Source: Allochromatium vinosum DSM 180
GTDB taxonomy: Bacteria > Pseudomonadota > Gammaproteobacteria > Chromatiales > Chromatiaceae
Length of the DNA: 64,000 bases
Assembly (NCBI RefSeq): GCF_000025485.1
Contig: NC_013851.1
Location: 1,279,154 to 1,343,153 of the forward strand
Direction of reading: 5' to 3'
The notes under the pieces: model-generated
Told to the model about the DNA's origin: nothing
Database searches by the model: none
Seen by the model: only the letters and a program-made list of their open reading frames with translations
Program-made: the position numbers and the translations under genes
Part shown: positions 37,850 through 45,429 of the stretch, piece after piece
Layout: each line of letters begins with the position of its first letter
How positions within the stretch are numbered: position 1 is the stretch's first letter

Positions 37850-37994
37850 GGGAATGGAACCGCTCATAAGCGTGAACGCATGGCACGGCCTGATCCGCCC
37901 GATTGACCCAGTGCGCGACAAGCCCCGCCCTTCAGGGCGTGGAAGGATAGCGCGGAGGGCGTAGCCGTCCTGGGGTTTCAGGTATGATCGAGCC

Positions 37995-39215
37995 ATGCAA
38001 CGCCTTCAAGCCTACAAGTACGCACTCCGGCCCACGGGTCAGCAGGAGCGGCAGTTGCGCCGCTTCGCCGGATCGTGCCGGTTTGTCTACAACCGGGCGC
38101 TGGCGTTGCAGCAGGCGCGTTATGAGCACGGCGAGCCGAAGCTCGGTTACGCGGGGCTGTGCCGGTGCCTCACCGACTGGCGCAACCGCCCGGAGACGGC
38201 CTGGCTGGCCGAGGCGCCGGTTCATCCGCTGCAACAGACGCTCAAGGACTTGGAGCGGGCCTATGCCAACTTCTTCGCCCAGCGGGCGGCGTTTCCCCGC
38301 TTCAAGAAGAAAGGGCAAGGCGACAGTTTCCGCTACCCCGACCCCAAGCAGATCAAACTCGATCAGGCCAACAGTCGCCTGTTCCTTCCCAAGCTCGGCT
38401 GGCTGCGCTACCGCCACAGTCGGGACGTGCTCGGTGCGGTGAAGAACGTCACCGTGAGCCGGTCGGGTGGCCAGTGGTTCGTGTCGATTCAGACGGAGCG
38501 CGCGGTCGATCCGCCCATCCCGAACGGCGGCGCCGTCGGCCTCGACCTGGGTATCGTCCGCTTCGCCACGCTCTCCGACGGCACGTTCTACGCACCGCTC
38601 AACAGCTTCAAGCGCCATGAAACGACCTTGCGCCAGGCGCAGCAGGCACTGAGCCGCAAGGTGAAGTTCAGCCGCAATTGGAAGAAGGCCAAAGCCCGCG
38701 TCCAGAAGATTCATTCCCGGATTGGTAATGCCCGCCGCGACTACCTGCACAAGACCTCGACCACGATCAGCCAAAACCACGCGATGGTGTGTATCGAGGA
38801 CTTGCCGGTACGGAACATGTCCAAGTCGGCGACAGGGACAACCGAGCAGCCGGGCAAGAACGTTCGGGCCAAGTCTGGCCTGAACAAGTCCATCCTCGAC
38901 CAAGGCTGGTTCGAGTTCCGCCGCCAGTTGGACTACAAGCTGGCGTGGAAGGGCGGCCGGCTCATCGCCGTGCCACCACGCAACACCAGCCGCACCTGCC
39001 CGTGTTGTGGTCATGTGTCGGCCGACAACCGCCGGACGCAAGCCCGGTTCGCCTGTGTGGCATGTGGTTTCGAGGAACACGCCGACGTGGTCGGCGCGAT
39101 CAACGTTTTAAGGGCGGGACACGCCCGGTTCGCCTGTGAAGTGAGCGGTGCAGTCAGGCCGCCAGCAGCAGGAACCCACCGAAGCGACTCCGGCACGGCT
39201 CAATGCCGCGTTTGA
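37995..39215 (+). CDS. tnpB: RNA-guided endonuclease TnpB (IS200/IS605 family)
   Basis: A 406-residue TnpB. The N-terminal helix-turn-helix part is MQRLQAYKYALRPTGQQERQLRRFAGSCRFVYNRALALQQ. The RuvC catalytic triad is intact: D184 (AVGLDLGIVRFATLSDG), E268 (MVCIEDLPVRNM) and D364 (EEHADVVGAINVL). The zinc ribbon CPCCG ... CVACG lies between E268 and D364. Related TnpB proteins cut DNA guided by an omega RNA made from the element's right end. The C-terminal about 35 residues (after NVLRAGHARFAC) overlap that presumed RNA and are probably variable. Confidence 0.94.
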   Translation: MQRLQAYKYALRPTGQQERQLRRFAGSCRFVYNRALALQQARYEHGEPKLGYAGLCRCLTDWRNRPETAWLAEAPVHPLQQTLKDLERAYANFFAQRAAFPRFKKKGQGDSFRYPDPKQIKLDQANSRLFLPKLGWLRYRHSRDVLGAVKNVTVSRSGGQWFVSIQTERAVDPPIPNGGAVGLDLGIVRFATLSDGTFYAPLNSFKRHETTLRQAQQALSRKVKFSRNWKKAKARVQKIHSRIGNARRDYLHKTSTTISQNHAMVCIEDLPVRNMSKSATGTTEQPGKNVRAKSGLNKSILDQGWFEFRRQLDYKLAWKGGRLIAVPPRNTSRTCPCCGHVSADNRRTQARFACVACGFEEHADVVGAINVLRAGHARFACEVSGAVRPPAAGTHRSDSGTAQCRV

Positions 39216-39258
39216 GCGCCGTAGGAATCCCCCGCCTTCAGGCGGGGGAGGATGTCAA
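39110..39258 (+). ncRNA. Predicted TnpB omega RNA (right-end RNA)
   Basis: By family rule the guide RNA scaffold spans the 3' end of tnpB to the right terminus, with the guide taken from flanking DNA past about 39258. Here that interval ends in a perfect 8-bp GC hairpin (39229-39248) 14 nt after the tnpB stop. The 5' limit cannot be read and is approximate. Confidence 0.4.
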
Positions 39259-39267
39259 TCATCCCGG

Positions 39268-39921
39268 TCAGGAACCAACGCAGGCATCCATGTTGCGCGG
39301 ACTGGCGGCAAGCAAGAGCAGGATCGCGCCGTAGTGACTCGTGCTGCCCGCCAGCACGAAGAGATGCCAGACACCATGACACGCGGGGTACCAGTGGTCG
39401 AGGACGTAGAAGAGGATCCCCGCCGTATAGAAAAGGCCGCCCACGAGTAGCCAGTGGAAGACATCCGGAGGCAAGGCGGCGAGCACCGGCGGGAGGGCGA
39501 ATACGCACAGCCATCCCATCAGTAGATAGATGAGTACGGGGATGATGCGTGGTCCCTGACGCGAGAGCGCGTCGAAGACGATCCCGAAGAGCGCCAGCCC
39601 CCAGATGGTCCCGAACATCGCCCAGCCCAAGGTGCCCTTGAGTCCGACGAGCGTGAAGGGCGTATAGGTTCCGGCGATCAGCAGATAGATGGCCTGATGG
39701 TCCAGCACCCGGAAGATCTGTTTCGATCGGCCGCTCAGGCTGTGATAGAGGGTGGAGATCAGAAAGAGCAGAAAGAGCGTGAAGACGTAGATGCCGGTGC
39801 TCACGATCGCCCGGCCATCGCCCGTCTGCACGGCCAGCCTGACCAGCACGAGGCCGCCGACAAGGGCCAGAGCGGCGCCGATCAAGTGACTCGTACTATT
39901 GAAGCGTTCGGTTGGCTGCAT
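39268..39921 (-). CDS. HlyIII/YqfA family membrane protein
   Basis: A 217-residue protein with seven helices, starting MQPTERFNSTSHLIGAALALVGG. It has the HlyIII/PAQR-type motifs FLISTLYHSLSGRSKQIFRVLDHQAIYLLIAGTYTPFTL and the C-terminal HGVWHLFVLAGSTSHY. Together these supply the His/Asp zinc ligands (SxxxH near helix 2; HxxxH near helix 7). The start at 39921 has GGAGG 5 nt upstream. Bacterial members are associated with membrane or fatty-acid homeostasis; haemolysis is shown only for some. It ends 10 nt from the tnpB element. Confidence 0.88.
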   Translation of the reverse strand: MQPTERFNSTSHLIGAALALVGGLVLVRLAVQTGDGRAIVSTGIYVFTLFLLFLISTLYHSLSGRSKQIFRVLDHQAIYLLIAGTYTPFTLVGLKGTLGWAMFGTIWGLALFGIVFDALSRQGPRIIPVLIYLLMGWLCVFALPPVLAALPPDVFHWLLVGGLFYTAGILFYVLDHWYPACHGVWHLFVLAGSTSHYGAILLLLAASPRNMDACVGS

Positions 39922-39959
39922 ATCGGCCTCCATCGACGTCTTGGTGCCGCCCGTTCCTT

Positions 39960-40367
39960 TCAGGCATCCAGAGGTCGTTCCAGAACCACGCGGAAGGCGA
40001 TATCCGCCCGACGAGTCGGGGGGGCGATCCGCTGCCACAGATCGTACAGCGGATGGTGGTCATGCAAGCCGGGGCGGAGACTGGCGAACGCGAGCATGTC
40101 GCCCAGTACGTCCAGGCTTCCGTTCATATAGGCCTCGCAGATGCGCAGTTCGTCGAGTCGGCGCAGAGCGTTCAACCCCTTTCGATCCTTCACCAAGACC
40201 CTGACGGCCGGTTCATCATCGCCGGCAGGGCCAAAGCGATAGAGGCGACCACCCCACAACCGAATCTCCAGGGGGATGTTGAACCGGTCGCCGAATACAT
40301 GGGTCTGAATCCGCTGATACAGTCTGTCTCGGGTCAATGCCTGAGAAGCCACAGTCGTCTTATTCAT
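39960..40367 (-). CDS. Truncated cyclopropane-fatty-acid-synthase-like protein (N-terminal domain only)
   Basis: A 135-residue protein, MNKTTVASQALTRDRLYQRIQTHVFGDRF. It resembles the non-catalytic N-terminal domain of CFA-synthase-like methyltransferases: PLEIRLWGGRLYRFGPAGDDEPAVRVLVKDRKGLNALRRLDELRICEAYMNGSLDV. The SAM-binding methyltransferase domain that normally follows (about 270 residues) is absent; the stop comes just before hlyIII. GGAGG lies upstream of the ATG. Either a remnant left by a deletion or a free-standing domain. The divergent region towards 40696 holds a candidate operator. Confidence 0.6.
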   Translation of the reverse strand: MNKTTVASQALTRDRLYQRIQTHVFGDRFNIPLEIRLWGGRLYRFGPAGDDEPAVRVLVKDRKGLNALRRLDELRICEAYMNGSLDVLGDMLAFASLRPGLHDHHPLYDLWQRIAPPTRRADIAFRVVLERPLDA

Positions 40368-40524
40368 CGCGCCTGCCTCCCGATAACCGGGCCGCCCGCT
40401 GTCAGTCGCCAACGCCGGCAGACCACCGTCAAATATACCGATCGTGCGTCCACCAATTAAGGATAGTTTGAAGGAAACCGTCGGCACCTTCTGTACGGTA
40501 TCGCACAGAGAGACAAGGCATCGG

Positions 40525-40546
40525 TCTATGTGCGCTACCGAACGGA
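40525..40546 (+). promoter_or_regulatory. Crp/Fnr-like operator candidate, copy 1
   Basis: TCTATGTG-N6-CGAACGGA, an imperfect 22-bp dyad found again at 41298 and 46314. It lies between the divergent CFA-like fragment and the YSC84 gene. Confidence 0.45.
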
Positions 40547-40695
40547 AGGAATCTATTTAATCCGCCTACCCTGTTCAGCGTCACTCGGATATTCACGCGC
40601 GTTTCCGATGAGACAGACCGGCGCGACAGCCACCCGTATCGGCCCTGAAACCCTTGTCACGCCATCGATTCCAACACCACTGGAAGGAAAGGCCT

Positions 40696-41256
40696 ATGAA
40701 CCATCCACGAAAACTGCTGAAGCCCATCCTCGCCGTCGCGGCGGCCTTATCGCTGCTCGTCATTGGCGCACAGGTATTCGCCGCGACGGCGGAAGATCTG
40801 GATCGAGACGCCGCGCAGGCGTTGCAGCTCCTGTACAACAGCAATCCGGCGGCCAAGACGATCGGCCAGAACGCGACGGCGATTCTGATGTTTCCAAACG
40901 TGGTCAAGGCCGGGCTGGTCTTCGGCGGTAGCTATGGCGAGGGTGTTCTGAGGAAGGGTAACAAACTCGTCGGCTATTACAATTCCGTGTCCGCCTCCTG
41001 GGGCTGGCAGGCCGGTGCCCAGTCCTATAGCTATGTCGTCTTTCTCATGAACAACAAAGCCATGAGTTATCTCGACAAGTCGGAAGGATGGGAAATCGGT
41101 GTCGGGCCAACCGTCGTCGTCGTGGATGAGGGCCTGGCCAGGAATCTGTCATCGTCGACACTGAAGGACGATGCCTATGCCTTCATTTTCGACCAGAAGG
41201 GACTCATGGCCAGTCTCAGTATCGAAGGGACGAAGATCACGCCGATCAAGCGTTGA
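40696..41256 (+). CDS. YSC84/SYLF-domain lipid-binding protein, secreted
   Basis: A 186-residue protein with a signal peptide (LLKPILAVAAALSLLVIGAQVFA). The SYLF (Ysc84) domain reads AKTIGQNATAILMFPNVVKAGLVFGGSYGEGVLRKGNKLVGYYNSVSASWGWQAGAQSYSYVVFLMNNKAMSYLDKSEGWEIGVGPTVVVVD. SYLF domains bind phosphoinositides in eukaryotes; bacterial versions are periplasmic or outer-membrane and induced by stress. The start at 40696 has an AGGAAAGG ribosome site; the frame open to 40654 is not needed. Confidence 0.9.
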   Translation: MNHPRKLLKPILAVAAALSLLVIGAQVFAATAEDLDRDAAQALQLLYNSNPAAKTIGQNATAILMFPNVVKAGLVFGGSYGEGVLRKGNKLVGYYNSVSASWGWQAGAQSYSYVVFLMNNKAMSYLDKSEGWEIGVGPTVVVVDEGLARNLSSSTLKDDAYAFIFDQKGLMASLSIEGTKITPIKR

Positions 41257-41297
41257 TCTGAAAGGGTACGGTATCGCACGGATGAAGAATGCCTCCG

Positions 41298-41319
41298 CTT
41301 ATGTGCGAGACCGTACCGA
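41298..41319 (+). promoter_or_regulatory. Crp/Fnr-like operator candidate, copy 2
   Basis: CTTATGTG-N6-CGTACCGA, matching the shared motif of copies 1 and 3 with three differences in the conserved halves. It lies about 95 nt upstream of the CsbD start. Confidence 0.4.
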
Positions 41320-41413
41320 CGGTGTTTGGCAACAGGTCCAGTATGCCGCCTGGGCGATGGGAACAGTCGTTCCGCGCTCAAGGCAGAATCAATTCACTGA
41401 TCAGGAGCCTCTC

Positions 41414-41590
41414 ATGAACAAAGATCAAGTCAAAGGCCGCTACGAAGAAGCGAAGGGCAAGGTCAAGGAAGTCGCCGGCAAGGCGGTCGGCAATGAATCG
41501 CTGGAGATCAAGGGCAAGACTCAAAAAGATGCCGGTAAGGTTCGGGCGGGTGTCGGCGATCTGAAAGAAGAGGTCAAGGACGCCGGCTGA
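41414..41590 (+). CDS. CsbD family stress protein
   Basis: A 58-residue hydrophilic protein, MNKDQVKGRYEEAKGKVKEVAGKAVGNESLEIKGKTQKDAGKVRAGVGDLKEEVKDAG. The KG-x-x-x-E-x-x-GK-x-KE-x-xG-K pattern is typical of CsbD/YjbJ proteins, which accumulate under general or osmotic stress. It has AGGAG 8 nt upstream. Confidence 0.95.
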   Translation: MNKDQVKGRYEEAKGKVKEVAGKAVGNESLEIKGKTQKDAGKVRAGVGDLKEEVKDAG

Positions 41591-41618
41591 TCCATCGGGT
41601 CGCGGATCTGCGCTGATA

Positions 41619-41662
41619 GCTTGGGCAAGTCGGCTGCCGTATGGCAGCCACTTGTCCCAAGC
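41619..41662. repeat. Long near-perfect hairpin between csbD and DUF3309 genes
   Basis: GCTTGGG, CAAGT and GGCTGCC pair with GGCAGCC, ACTTG and CCCAAGC around a GTAT loop: 19 base pairs with only two single-base bulges. No T-run follows, so it is not a classical terminator. It may stabilise or attenuate the csbD transcript, or be a small RNA or repeat element. Confidence 0.6.
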
Positions 41663-41700
41663 TGTTCGACCCCTTCGATCACTTCAACGGAAGTGCCGTT

Positions 41701-41865
41701 ATGACTATTTCACTGGGCACCGTTCTACTCGTCCTTCTCATCCTGTTGCTGTTGGGCGCGCTTCCAACCTGGCCACATAGTCGTGGCTGGGGTTATGCGC
41801 CAAGCGGCGTGATCGGAACCATTCTGATCATTGTGTTGGTTCTCTTCCTGCTTGGCCGCTTGTAA
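41701..41865 (+). CDS. DUF3309 family small membrane protein
   Basis: A 54-residue protein, MTISLGTVLLVLLILLLLGALPTWPHSRGWGYAPSGVIGTILIIVLVLFLLGRL. Two hydrophobic helices are separated by the family-specific PTWPHSRGWGYAPSG loop. Function is unknown; the family commonly clusters with CsbD and other stress genes. Confidence 0.92.
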   Translation: MTISLGTVLLVLLILLLLGALPTWPHSRGWGYAPSGVIGTILIIVLVLFLLGRL

Positions 41866-41974
41866 CAATTTCAGACCTTCAGGCGGTTTATGAACGATCT
41901 CCGCTGAAACACCGCCATCGGTTCAGAGGCCAACTGAATCAACCATCCATAACACCGTCAAGGGAAACATTCTC

Positions 41975-42496
41975 ATGAATCATGATCGCATTCGCAATGG
42001 GATTTCTGGAATCACCGCTGCCGGTCTGATCCTCGGCGCATCGCTCACGGGAATCAACACGGCGTCGGCCGGTTCCGATGATGGCTGGTATCCGGATCCC
42101 GCTCAGCGTGTCGAGCGATACATCGAGCGGATGGACAAGGATCTCGATCTGACCGAGGCGCAGCAAACGGAGATTCGCAAGATCATGGCCGCTGAACAGG
42201 CCCGGCGCGCTCAGCAGCGTGTCGAGACCAGCAAACAGATCGATGCCGTGCTGACTGACGTACAGCGGGCCAAACGCGAGGACATGATCCAGAAGCGCAT
42301 GAAACGCGATCTGGACCGGATGACCGACCGGCTCGATCTCACCGATGACCAGGTGACCAAGATCAAGGATTTGTTTGATAAACAGCGGGCGAATCCGGAA
42401 TTGACACGGACTCAACTGCGTGAGGGCATCGAAGCGATCCTGACCGATGAGCAGCGGGCGAACATCAGGGATCGCATGGATTCCGACGACGATTGA
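41975..42496 (+). CDS. Spy/CpxP-like periplasmic protein
   Basis: A 173-residue secreted protein (signal peptide about residues 1-32, ending TASAG). It is almost wholly alpha-helical and charged, with LTXXQ-type repeats: LDLTEAQQTEIRKIM, LDLTDDQVTKIKDLFDKQR and ILTDEQRANIRDRM. Spy and CpxP are cradle-shaped periplasmic chaperones or stress sensors induced by envelope damage. The context of other envelope-stress genes fits. Confidence 0.8.
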   Translation: MNHDRIRNGISGITAAGLILGASLTGINTASAGSDDGWYPDPAQRVERYIERMDKDLDLTEAQQTEIRKIMAAEQARRAQQRVETSKQIDAVLTDVQRAKREDMIQKRMKRDLDRMTDRLDLTDDQVTKIKDLFDKQRANPELTRTQLREGIEAILTDEQRANIRDRMDSDDD

Positions 42497-42586
42497 CAAA
42501 GATCGCGGCCGACGCGGTTTCGTCGCGTTCCGGGCGTTCTGCGTCGGCTGAGGTTCTCATTCATCAAAAACCAGGTGGATGCGGCG

Positions 42587-42979
42587 ATGACACAACCAAC
42601 CACGACCGGCTTTACTGACGACGCGGCTCACCGTCGACGTTTCTGGTCTGCCCATGCGGGCACGGTCTCCCGGATGATCCGGACTCGTGCAAAGGTCGTT
42701 CCACGCCTCGGCAGGTCCGGGACAGAGCCGGACGTGAATTGGTCGGAGCAGGCGTTGCGCCTATTGGGCCTGTGTGAGGAATATCAGAGCAGTGCGATCG
42801 GCATGGACCATCTGCGCGCGGCGATCCGCCGTGAGCCATACCTGGGGACCATCCTGCAGGCGTCATTGATCGAGATGCGGTATGCTCATCAGTCACTGCG
42901 ACAAGAGGTTTTGGGTTTTCTGGAAGCATTGGCCGCACACGTCGGGGATGCCGCGTCTGATCTCGATGGCACCCGATAA
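42587..42979 (+). CDS. Hypothetical protein
   Basis: A 130-residue soluble protein, MTQPTTTGFTDDAAHRRRFWSAHAGTVSRMIRTRAK. It is mainly helical (MDHLRAAIRREPYLGTILQASLIEMRYAHQSLRQEVLGFLEALAAHVGDA). No domain recognised, no membrane segment. It ends about 35 nt before the PAS-GGDEF gene and may be co-transcribed with it. Confidence 0.6.
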   Translation: MTQPTTTGFTDDAAHRRRFWSAHAGTVSRMIRTRAKVVPRLGRSGTEPDVNWSEQALRLLGLCEEYQSSAIGMDHLRAAIRREPYLGTILQASLIEMRYAHQSLRQEVLGFLEALAAHVGDAASDLDGTR

Positions 42980-43014
42980 GCCGCTTATCCACCATCAAAA
43001 AGACAGGAGTGTCG

Positions 43015-44589
43015 ATGACCAACCGGATGGATGACTGGAACCACGACGACCCGGAGCCGCCGACGAGCGATCTGCGCCGACGGGCCGAGTCACGACTCGC
43101 GACCGAGGAGCCTCTGCCGGGGGACGATGTGCCCGAGCCGGCCAAACGACTGATCCACGAACTGCGCGTGCATCAGATCGAGCTGGAGCTGCAGAACGAG
43201 GAGTTGCGCTGCACCCAGGAGGCGCTGGAGCGTTCGCGAACGCGCTATTTCGACCTCTACGACCTGGCTCCGGTCGGGTATCTGACTCTGAACGAGGCGG
43301 GACTGATCCAGGAGGTCAACCTCGCCGCCGCCAGACTCCTGGACGACTCGCGTGAGGCCCTGATCGACACGCCACTGACCCAGGTCATCGTCCCCGACGA
43401 TCAGGACATCTATTACCACTTCCGCCACCAGCTCGGGTCCGCCGGCGAGCCACAGTCCTGCGAACTGCGCCTGCGGCGCGCCGAGGCGCGTCCGGTCTGG
43501 GTCCGGCTGGAGGCCGGCCTTGTCCCCGCGACGGCGAGTGACACACCACCCTACCGGATCGTCCTGATCGACATCGATGCACGCAAACGCAGCGAGCAGG
43601 AACTCAGCGAGGCCCAATCGCGGCTGCATCTGGTGGCTGAAATCGGCGAATTGACCTTCTGGGAATGGGATCCCAATACCGAAGAGGTGTTCTTTGCCCC
43701 CGAATGGTGGCGGCAGACCGGCTATGCCCTGGGCGAATTGCCGTTGCGGCTCAAGGAATGGGCCAGATTACTGCACCCCGAGGATCGGGAGCGGATCCTC
43801 GACCATCTGAGCCGCTTCGTCGAGACACCGAAGACGCTCAGCGAGATCCAATACCGACTGCGCTGCAAGGATGGGGGCTATCGCTGGTTCATGGCCCGCC
43901 TGACGGCGCTTCCGACGGCGGACGGTCCGCTGGAGCGTGTGCTGCTGGTGCACCAGGATGTCACTCAGAGCAAGCTATCCGCCGATCAGGCGGTCCATCT
44001 GGCGCAGCACGACCACCTGACCGGCCTGCCCAGCCGGGCCTTGCTCGATCAGCTGGCCAATCACATGCTGGCGAGCGCGCGGCGCTCCGGTGGCGGACTG
44101 GCCGTCCTGTTTTGCGACCTGGACCGCTTCAAGGCGGTCAACGACACCCATGGCCATCTGGTGGGCGACCACCTGTTGCGAGCGGTCGCGCGTCGGCTGC
44201 GAGCGGCTTTTCGCGAGGAGGATCTGGTCGCCCGGCTCGGCGGCGATGAGTTCATCGTCGTCCTGGCGAACATCGGGGACGCCGCCGACGCCGCGCTCGC
44301 GGCGCGCAACGCCATCGAGGTGCTGACGCCGGCGTACCGGCTCGATGGACTGGAACTGCACTGTCTCTCCAGCATCGGCATCAGCCTGTTCCCACAGGAC
44401 GGCCAGACCATCGAGGAACTGATCCGGCGCGCGGATCTCGCCCTCTATCAAGCCAAGCGGATCAGCCCTGGTGGCTATCACTTCTCGACCGAGGACTCAA
44501 CTCGGGGAGCAGGCGGTAGAATTCTTTCCGCACCACCTCGTAGCACTCGCACACCCGAGCCTCCAGACCCGGCCGGTCCACCACGGTGA
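43015..44589 (+). CDS. PAS-PAS-GGDEF signalling protein (predicted diguanylate cyclase)
   Basis: 524 residues, no membrane helix. A coiled-coil-like start (LIHELRVHQIELELQNEELRCTQEALERSR) leads into PAS 1 (YFDLYDLAPVGYLTLNEAGLIQEVNLAAARLL), PAS 2 with a PAC motif (EWARLLHPEDRERILDHL; YRLRCKDGGYRWFMARL) and a GGDEF domain (HDHLTGLPSRALLDQL; FCDLDRFKAVNDTHGHLVGD; ARLGGDEFIVVL). The intact GGDEF motif predicts cyclic-di-GMP synthesis. AGGAG precedes the ATG at 43015. The last about 40 codons lie antisense to the 3' end of the Crp/Fnr gene, a 128-nt tail-to-tail overlap. Confidence 0.92.
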   Translation: MTNRMDDWNHDDPEPPTSDLRRRAESRLATEEPLPGDDVPEPAKRLIHELRVHQIELELQNEELRCTQEALERSRTRYFDLYDLAPVGYLTLNEAGLIQEVNLAAARLLDDSREALIDTPLTQVIVPDDQDIYYHFRHQLGSAGEPQSCELRLRRAEARPVWVRLEAGLVPATASDTPPYRIVLIDIDARKRSEQELSEAQSRLHLVAEIGELTFWEWDPNTEEVFFAPEWWRQTGYALGELPLRLKEWARLLHPEDRERILDHLSRFVETPKTLSEIQYRLRCKDGGYRWFMARLTALPTADGPLERVLLVHQDVTQSKLSADQAVHLAQHDHLTGLPSRALLDQLANHMLASARRSGGGLAVLFCDLDRFKAVNDTHGHLVGDHLLRAVARRLRAAFREEDLVARLGGDEFIVVLANIGDAADAALAARNAIEVLTPAYRLDGLELHCLSSIGISLFPQDGQTIEELIRRADLALYQAKRISPGGYHFSTEDSTRGAGGRILSAPPRSTRTPEPPDPAGPPR

Positions 44590-45235
44590 TGTGCCCCCGG
44601 CTGTAGCGGATCAAGCCGGCGCTCTGCAATTTTCCGGCCGCCTCGGTCACGCCCTCACGCCGCACCCCCAGCATGTTGGCGATCAGCTCCTGGGTCATGT
44701 GCAGCTCGTTGGCGGGCAGGCGGTCGAGACTGAGCAGCAGCCAGCGGCAGAGCTGCTGGTCCACCGTGTGATGGCGATTGCAGACGGCGGTCTGCGACAT
44801 CTGGGCCAGCAGCGCCATCGTGTAGCGCAGCAGCAGCGGTTGCAGGGTGCCGCAGCGACGCCCCCCGGAGCGTGCGCATTCCTGTTTGAGCGCGCGACCC
44901 TTCAGGCGATAGGCCTGACCGGCGCTCTGCACCACGGCCCGATTCGGCACGGCGCCGCCCCCCATGAAGAGGGCGATGCCGACGATGCCTTCGTTGCCCA
45001 CCACGGCGATCTCAGCCGAGGCGCCATTCTCCATGACGTACAGCAGCGAGACGATGGCGTTGGTGGGGAAATAGACATGGTTCAGTTCCACGCCGGGCTC
45101 GTACAGCGCCATTCCGAGGGGTAGCGGGACCAGTTCCAGCTCCGTGCTCAGACGCTCGAATTCAGCGTCACGCAGGGCGGCGAGCAATTGGTTCTGTCGC
45201 GGGTTCGGGGGCGGCGGGTTGGGCCTGATGGGCAT
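44462..45235 (-). CDS. Crp/Fnr family transcriptional regulator (1)
   Basis: A 257-residue protein. The N-terminal cyclic-nucleotide-binding-like beta roll (LPLGMALYEPGVELNHVYFPTNAIVSLLYVMENGASAEIAVVGNEGIVGIALFMGG) lacks an evident cAMP phosphate-binding Arg/Ser cassette. The C-terminal winged helix-turn-helix is MTQELIANMLGVRREGVTEAAGKLQSAGLIRYSRGHITVVDRPGLEARVCECY. It has no Fnr-type N-terminal cysteine cluster. It is a close paralogue of the regulator at 45430-46155 and overlaps the GGDEF gene tail to tail. Confidence 0.9.
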   Translation of the reverse strand: MPIRPNPPPPNPRQNQLLAALRDAEFERLSTELELVPLPLGMALYEPGVELNHVYFPTNAIVSLLYVMENGASAEIAVVGNEGIVGIALFMGGGAVPNRAVVQSAGQAYRLKGRALKQECARSGGRRCGTLQPLLLRYTMALLAQMSQTAVCNRHHTVDQQLCRWLLLSLDRLPANELHMTQELIANMLGVRREGVTEAAGKLQSAGLIRYSRGHITVVDRPGLEARVCECYEVVRKEFYRLLPELSPRSRSDSHQG

Positions 45236-45429
45236 ACGTTGTCTCCAAGACGGACCGGCCGGAGTCGGACCCCGCAGACTTCAGCCGTGGCGACAGCGCG
45301 CTGTCGAGACGGCTTTCGTCCGCTGGCGTACAGAGCCAGTGTAGTCGTTTCGGCAACGATTCGCCCAGCAGTCGGCCAGCGTCCGTCAGGTCGCGACAGG
45401 CTCGGACACGACCCTGGTGATCGCGGTGC

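Larger units (their letters stand above)
37908..39258 (+). mobile_element. IS200/IS605-family element carrying only tnpB
   Basis: The element contains one intact tnpB. The left subterminal hairpin at 37923-37942 (CCCCGCCC-TTCA-GGGCGTGG, one mismatch) follows a TTGAC-like target at 37903-37907. The right hairpin at 39229-39248 (CCCCCGCC-TTCA-GGCGGGGG, perfect) is followed by a TCAA end near 39258. No tnpA transposase is present, so it would need TnpA in trans. Boundaries are inferred from family rules. Confidence 0.72.
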
